From assembly GCA_017165825.1 (NCBI GenBank), contig CM029374.1, positions 2,914,397 through 2,978,396 on the forward strand: DNA of 64,000 nt, given 5' to 3'. Each line of letters begins with the position of its first letter. The first letter of the stretch is position 1. The notes below the pieces were generated by a model, which did not search any database, was not told the DNA's origin, and saw nothing but the letters and a program-made list of their open reading frames with translations. The translations under genes were made by a program, and so were the position numbers. Positions 57,757-64,000 of this stretch are shown piece after piece. The DNA is from Hepsetus odoe. Lineage: Eukaryota > Chordata > Actinopteri > Characiformes > Hepsetidae.

Positions 57757-57937
57757 CAGTGATATTGAACAAAATGCATCCTCTGCATTTAACCAAGCAC
57801 ACATACCGTCCAGCATCTCGGGAGCAGTGGTGGGTACGGTACCTTGCTCAAGGTTTCCTTAAGACAACCGACTGGTCTGGGAATCGAACCGATGACCTTC
57901 TGATCCTGGAGTCCCCAAACTAGACCACTGTTGATGT
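57757..57937 (-). mobile_element. tRNA-derived SINE, TCACTTT family, truncated tail
   Basis: Body complement aaatgcatcctctgcattta, ggagcagtggtgggtacggt, B-box complement gaatcgaaccg and a decayed head complement. Confidence 0.85.
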
Positions 57938-58264
57938 TTGTACATATACGGCGATTCTCAGAAGAAAATTAAATTCAAAAGAAACACAAGCCTAGGATTA
58001 TAGATTAAGCCTGGTCCTGGACTCATTTGTTTAATATACAGTGTATATAACACACACTGTTCCAGGCACAAATGAGCCTAGTCTAGTATTTAAGCTGTGC
58101 TAATATTGGAAAAGAACAGTCTTTAAAGCTGAGTATGTAAGCTGAGAATCTAGTTTGGTCTTCCAGTGTGTCGTCAAAATCAGGGCCGCTTGGATTTTTT
58201 CAGGATCAGGTGTGTTTGATCGTCTCTAGAATGTTCTTTTAGACAACATTCAGACGTGCCACCG

Positions 58265-61200
58265 TCACGTCTGCTGTTCAGTCTGCAAGGGGAGGATGTC
58301 AGACAGCCAGTAGCAGAAGAGTGTGCAGACCATCCTAGTTTCATCTGTGAGAAGAAAAAGAGACAAAGAGAGAGATTTAATACAGAAAAAGCCAAATTTT
58401 GTGCATCAAAAATGTTTACGATCAATCGCGGTTTAGTTTTCAGAGCAACAGAAAACAGAAAACGGCTCATCAGTTGAAAAACCTAAATATGAAATGTGAA
58501 ATATGTCGTTTGCCACTTTTTGCAGATGTTTGGTGCCTTCAGAAGCACAATCTGAACTCCAAATTAGTTTGGGTGGGTAAGTACATTTCATGATTTGCCA
58601 AAACACAAAACTTAATAACTTTGAAAATGAAATGATCACTTGATCACTACGTCAATTTATTTGCTAATTTGTTGAATTTTAAAACCTAACCAGGGTTGCA
58701 GGGGAGCTGCAGCCTTTCCCAGTGCTCACGGGGCAAAATTGGGAAAAACGCCCCGGACAGGTCAACAGTCCCATCGGAGGGCAAATACTCACACACTTTT
58801 ACATCTCGGGGACAAATTTAGCATCTCTAATCTACCGAGTTTTTCTTTGGAATGTGGGAGGAAATCAAAGCATCTAATGGAAACCACCAAGAGAACTTCC
58901 AGACTCCACGCCCAGGTGACCCAGGCTTCTCAATCTTTGAATCGAACCTCAAAAGCCTAATTTGCAAATTAAATTTGAATAAAAATGCACCGTTCACCAT
59001 TTTCCAGTGGACCCTTACAATTTTCCAATATGGATGTGGAAACGATAAAATATTATTACTATGATTAATTATAGTTATCTTAGACCTTCAGTAAATGTGT
59101 CAGGATTTAGCTTCATCATTTTATCAGTAGAGACAATACAAGGTTTTTGTGTGTGTGTGTGTGTGTATGTATGTATTTGGGGGCGACCTGAGGGGACCCC
59201 TCAGTCACATTTCTAAAGCATAACCAATGTTTAAACCAATGTTTTTTAATCTTCGATGTGTGTGTCTGTATGTGTTTGTTTAAAAACCCTGGGGTTGTGA
59301 TAGAGTGAGCGGCTTAACGGCTCCGTCACTCTTGACTGGTGTCGCCTCTGAGGGTCGATATTATGCTCTGAAATCGTTTTGGGTGTGGAGAATGTAGTCC
59401 ATTGATTCCGACAGTGTGGGGAAGCAACAGTGAGCTGTGACGAACAGCTGAAGGTCCTGAACCACACACAGCAGGGGCACAACCCACGTTCAACCTATTT
59501 CTTGAAAACGAGAGAATGAAGGGTTAGTTTTCAGCCTGATACAGCAAAAGACACACTGTTACAGACACGGGAAATCCCGTGGTTTGAGGATGATTCACAT
59601 ATTCAGGCCGCACAATGGCTTATTATATTCTATTATTTCTTAAATAAACTAAATCATTTTTACCTTGGTTATCTATCGGTAAGTAATTTGCTTTTGTCAC
59701 CCCTTTAACTCCTCCATCCTTTAATCCTTAATCAACAACCAATCACACATTCACACAAGCAGCTACCCACAACTATTTGCACATTCTCATGTTATCCAAA
59801 ATGTTAAAGGAGTGCTTTCTGTTGAAATGAGATAAATCGCTTGCGTAAGAAAGGAGAAAACCAAACGAAAGTGCTAAACTGGAGTTCCAAAATGATTAAA
59901 CACATACAGTACTGTGAAAAAGTTTTAGGCAGGTGTGGAAAAAATGCTGTAAACAAAGAACGCTTTCAGAAATGGAAGTGTTAAACATTTATTTTCATCA
60001 ATCAACAAAATGCAGTGAATGAACGAAAGAGAATCTAAATCAAATCAATATTTGGTGTGACCACACTTTGCCTTCAAAACAGCATCAGTTTTTAAAAATG
60101 CAAACATGAAAGTATGAGCATCACCCTCTACAAGAGAAACTGCAGGGACTATGGGCTACACAGCTCTGTATGCTGTAAGCAGACTTTTCCATGAATTTGT
60201 GCTTCAGAGTAGAGACCGGATGAGTTAAGCTTTACTCCCCCACATCAATAAACCACGGTCCATGACTGTGTTTCTGGCTGATTGTCCTTCCTTGGACCAC
60301 TTCTGGAAGTAACCGCAATTTGGATGCTCAGAAGCTCAGATCCTTGCACTTGCACATTTTTCCTGCTTCCCACAGATCAGATTCAAGAAATGACTGTTCG
60401 CAAAATCTGCATGAAATTAGCATCTCCAAAATACCCCGAAAGTCTTCAGACTGTGAGAGAAGAGCGGAGGAATTCCACAGACACAGGAAGAACATGCAAA
60501 CTCCACAAAGAAAGGACATGGACCGTCCCATCCATTTTGCACAAACTAATGTTTTGACTGAGGCGTCTCAAAGAATGGTTCTGGCTTTCTTTTTACACGT
60601 TTGCTCCCCTGTAATAAAAAAATATGATATGAAATCTTTCACAACCCTTATAAAGGTATTACTGACACCCCAGTATCTTTTTTTCCTGAGAGTGTATGAC
60701 TGTAGCTCAACCATACAGGTGTAGTTATGCTCACCTGCTACAGAATTAATCACCAGTCCTCATCGCTGGTGTTCACGATTGGTGTCTGGTCACTGGACTG
60801 TTCTTGAACAGGTATTACACGTGTGGTGGACTATTCTGAACAATGCAGTAAAGCTGAAATTGCAGTGTCCAGGAAAAGAGAATGGTCCTCTTCTCCAAAA
60901 TATTAAGCCAAAAGCGGCTCTGTGGTCAGAACTGTTGACTTCTGAAGGTCTGGTGGGTGACTAACACAAGCTGGGAACCAACAGATGGGCTACAGTCAAC
61001 TGGTCAGAGAGTTCGCACCATATAACAATGGCTCTGACGTCAGTGATCCACTTTGTGATGCAGACAGCTCTGTGCTGTGTTGCTGTTCATACTGGTTGAT
61101 CACAAAGTGAGTGGAAATCGACACAATTTCTTAATATAGACCTTTTGGATTGACGTCGGTTTCTGCCTTTTTCGGGTGAACGCACCTCAAACTCTGTCTC

Positions 61201-63887
61201 CTCTTCGACAGCCCGCAGAGAACAGCCATCTGTCATGCTCAGACAGAAGAGGGAAAGACGCAGGCGAGCCTTTAAAACGATCCGCTTTAACGACGGCTGA
61301 CCTACTCGCAAATCGTTCAGCGAGCAATTCCTGACAGTAATGAAACGATAACGTATGGGATAATACGCCAAATGACGCGTTCAATTGTGCGGAACATCCG
61401 TTGATGTTGCGTTCCCACGATTGAGTTAATTTGCCCCGGAGTTCATGACTTTATCTGCCGTCGCTCTCGCGCAAAGGACCGACGGAGCGACAAGGATCGC
61501 AATTAAAACTCTATGAAGAAGTTTACGCTTTAACATGTGCAGGAAGGGATGTCGGTCATGAACATTTTGCACGCATTTGCTGCAAAATATTTATGATGTC
61601 GAGAAAAATAAATCTATTTGTAGCTCTGCTGGCAGAGTCTGCCTGAATATTTCACGGTGAAATTAAAAGCAAGTTCTGCATATCGCTGCTCAGAGGAGAG
61701 GCCGAAGTGTTCGAGTTATAACGTTGGCCTTAAATTATACACAAATTCTTCATGAGCACCACACAGTAGATGGCAGGAAGCCCATTGGGGTAAATTTTCC
61801 TTAAAAACTGTGGATGAAAGTGAAAATCTATGAAGAAGGAAACAGAAAAACCTGTTTTACACCAACTTTAATGTTTTGTTTGCGGCCTTGGTGTCTCTTA
61901 ATAGTTTTGTAACACCAGAAGTTCGATAAGAAGCCCAGTTATTGAATTTAGGCAAGAATATGGCAGAAAAATCTGCTGCCATGTGCCTTTTTCATTCTCA
62001 CAGTGTAGAGTCTGGGCGGTCAGCACTAACATTCGAGAGTCTGTGTTGTTTGACACTGCTGGGTCATTGCGCTCTGGGATTCGAGGCCCTGACTGGTCAA
62101 ACGTGTTTGCCGTGCTGCATTTAATCGAACCAGCTTGTGCTCCGGAGGTGCTGCGTGAGAGAAAACACTGTGAGATGATTAAGTAGATGTTTCTGGAGAT
62201 GGACGACTGTGTGATCTGAGGTTGTCGTGGAGACAAGAGTTCTGATCCTGGCAGCGTGATGGCCGCCAGCTTGGGAATGGTTTTATTTTACAGTTCTATC
62301 CCTCACCAGTAGGTTGCCCTGAGGTACCCTTGAGCAAGGTACTGTCCCCGTCCCTGCTCCCCGGGTGCTTTCAATAGCTGCCCTCTGCTGCACGTGTGTA
62401 TGGGTGAAACGCAGAGGTTGAATTTCGTTGTGTTGTGCTGTGCTGCGTTTCACAATGACAAGGGTAGTCACTTTCACTTTTATTTTAATATTTATTATAT
62501 ATTATTATAATATAGTCAAATTACCTAGAGACCCACATGGAACTCACCTGTGGTCAGCGTAGAAGCACGATCAAACTCCTGCAGAGCTTTATTTAGCTGT
62601 TCCTCATCCTTCAGAAGAGCCGTCAGGTGGCACAGACTGGAGACAGCAGATGGGGGCGCCGTCCCACCTGACAGACGAGTGAACAATGACTCCACCGTGC
62701 TCAACGAAAGTGAGGGGTTTTCTGGCGGACTGGAGCCTGAGGAGAGAAAGCGGAAAATTATCAGTTGATCAGTTTGCTCAGTCTGGAAATTCTATGATCA
62801 AATTTACAGAAAACTGATCTCATCCCAAATGTGGTGTAGATCAGAATGTGTTGTGTCTGAAGTGACTGACCGGAACTGTACTGTTATGAGTTCACAGTGA
62901 CCAATGGCTGCCCTTCTTTTCAATAACAGTCCTAATCCTTACATTCATGGAGTCTGTCTGTTTCTTCATCTGTTGATCAACTTTATGTGCAGCAGCACCA
63001 CCACAGCCTCCCAGCTCAGCATGTCTGCACGCTTCCCTCCATATGCCCACATTATTCTATCAATTACCTGAGCGACTTATCCTAAGCAGGGTGGGGGGGG
63101 GGGGTGCTGGAGTCTGTCCCAGGACATCGTAAGGCAAACCAAGATAACAGTTACACCAGAGGAGCAATTTAGCATCTCCGCTCCGCCTGAAGTGCACTTT
63201 TTGGACTGTGGTTCACATTATTAACAAAATATTTGATTCTCGCCAATTGGAGCCCCAACACTGAAACCTAGCCGCAACCTTGGTGCCAGGCGTAGTGAAG
63301 TCTAATGCAAACAAATCTATTAACAAATCACAGCCACTGCCAAAATAAGCCACGCTGAGAACTATAATCAGTTAAAAAAGCCACAGTTTCCTTCAGTTTC
63401 TGAGACGGCTGGGAGGGAATGCCACGCTCGAAAAGGAAAATGTTCATTTATAAAAAAATCTGAGGCTTCCAGGTGTGAGACTTACGATCTGAAACGTAGA
63501 TGTTCCATGTGCTACGTAAAAAGTCCACAACCTCTTCTACTTTTTGCCTGCTTTCTCCATCCATCTCCTCCTTTTCTTCATCTCTGTCTTTTATGTAGGT
63601 GAACTCAAGGGCCCTGGACTGCGGAGCCAGTCCGAGGGAACGGAGCTTCTCTTTCTGCCGTTTCTTTTTCAGCTTTCGCTTCTTGCTTTTGCTGAGTCGC
63701 TCCTGGCCCACTGGGACGTCCACTGTTTGTCCATTTTCTCTCCCAGCCTCCAAGCATTCTCCTTGATCTTGTGGGGATGCGCATATTCTCTCAGTTTCAG
63801 CCTTTCTCTTCCTCCTGCGTTTTCTTCTCTTCCTCGCGTGGTCTTCACCTTCAGTGACATCGCTGTCTTCCGAATCTAAAGGGTCAA
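58265..63887 (-). CDS. erich1: ERICH1 (glutamate-rich protein 1), last three coding exons, 5' partial
   Basis: Exons (minus): 63486-63887, 62548-62736 and 58265-58344, in consistent phase with clear GT-AG sites, giving about 223 C-terminal residues. Seen: acidic start DPLDSEDSDVTEGEDHARK, a basic run (RKRRRKRK), the lysine-rich box SKSKKRKLKKKRQKEK, then VEEVVDFLRSTWNIYVSD, VESLFTRLSGGTAPPSAVSSLCHLTALL, and the end TRMVCTLFCYWLSDILPLQTEQQT. The last parts match human ERICH1 (FLKSTQEMY, SILYHMKTLLLLQDTERL, FFSYWITHILPE) as I remember it. The long Glu/Asp repeat of the human protein is missing or very short here. The molecular function of ERICH1 is not established. The remaining 5' exons lie beyond 64000. 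Confidence 0.92.
58700..58920 (-). repeat. Dispersed LINE-like repeat fragment
   Basis: gttgcaggggagctgcagcc, cgccccggacaggtcaacag and ggaatgtgggaggaaatc match the fish dispersed repeat at 20040-20370. Confidence 0.6.
59905..60092 (+). mobile_element. Tc1-like element, single end, same subfamily as 18619-19166
   Basis: tacagtactgtgaaaaagtt then ttaggcaggtgtgg, aacgctttcagaaatgg and atcaatatttggtgtgacca match the element at 18619-19166, but the sequence stops matching after gcatcagtttt. It is in the ERICH1 intron. Confidence 0.8.
60100..62280. other. ERICH1 intron, no other gene seen
   Basis: Contains a dispersed-repeat fragment near 60450-60530 (aggaattccacagacacagg, aacatgcaaactccaca). The stretch 61330-61700 is unusually CpG-rich (acgataacgtat, gccgtcgctctcgcg) and repeat-free; it may be a regulatory element. 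Confidence 0.35.
62300..62482 (+). mobile_element. tRNA-derived SINE, TCACTTT family, 5'-truncated
   Basis: Starts after the B box (caccagtaggttgccctgag), complete body, and tail gtcactttcacttt. It lies 65 bases from the donor of ERICH1 exon 62548-62736. Confidence 0.9.
63080..63225 (-). repeat. Dispersed LINE-like repeat fragment
   Basis: A G-run (63091-63103), then gctggagtctgtcccaggac and gcaatttagcatctccgctc resemble the repeat at 20040-20370. It lies in the ERICH1 intron. Confidence 0.5.
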
Positions 63888-64000
63888 CTGGGGAGAAAAC
63901 ATTAATGAGCTGCGTTTAAACCGCCACGGATGCAATGCATATGAGGCCTGCGTCTCAAATGGAACTGAAGTTTCCAGTTTTAATCTTTGCTTTTCTTAAA

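Noticed and set aside
1..64000. CRISPR array, bacterial operon, phage or other unusual defence system
   Set aside because: All genes have vertebrate exon-intron structure; the regular repeats are microsatellites and satellites without spacer structure or associated genes.

Overview
The window looks like teleost fish nuclear DNA. It has vertebrate genes split by GT-AG introns, dozens of copies of two tRNA-derived SINE families, Tc1-like transposon fossils, a non-LTR retrotransposon fragment, and many CA/GT/GA and CCAT/CCAA tandem arrays. I could not fix the species. Nothing bacterial, viral or CRISPR-like was seen. All gene models are my own exon assemblies, checked by splice sites, codon phase and remembered family sequences, not by database search.

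Layout: (1) 1-3.8 kb, minus strand: BTB exon of a ZBTB8A-like gene, its first intron and a GC-rich promoter region. (2) 6.05-13.73 kb, minus: a complete ten-coding-exon GALE gene (UDP-glucose 4-epimerase, 350 residues), with SINEs in several introns and a probable 5' UTR exon near 14.8 kb. (3) 16.9-20.0 kb, plus: a complete four-coding-exon secreted IGFBP-Kazal-Ig protein of the KAZALD type (289 residues), with two Tc1-like elements in its last intron. (4) 23.1-44.4 kb, minus: a cytospin-family gene (SPECC1/SPECC1L-like) with a clear C-terminal calponin-homology domain, a coiled-coil exon and a Ser/Pro-rich exon; several joins are unresolved. Its introns hold very long CA, GT, GA, TA and CT tracts. 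(5) 43.0-44.16 kb: a 1.1-kb CCAT/CCAA satellite with a higher-order repeat. (6) 44.5-58 kb: mostly gene-poor, with one candidate small membrane protein, a dead Tc1 transposase, SINEs and a degenerate tRNA-Phe. (7) 58.3-64 kb, minus: the last three coding exons of ERICH1, running off the right edge.

The genes do not form a functional pathway; this is ordinary vertebrate synteny. GALE acts in cytosolic galactose metabolism, KAZALD in the extracellular matrix, cytospins at actin and microtubules, and ZBTB8A in the nucleus.

The most interesting points are: a chimeric SINE that carries the standard tRNA head but a TGGA-repeat tail and has two copies with clear target-site duplications; a 183-nt cytospin intron built almost wholly of complementary CA and TG tracts next to its splice sites; an apparent pair of compensating frameshifts at the start of the CH domain; and a microsatellite serving as a splice-acceptor polypyrimidine tract.
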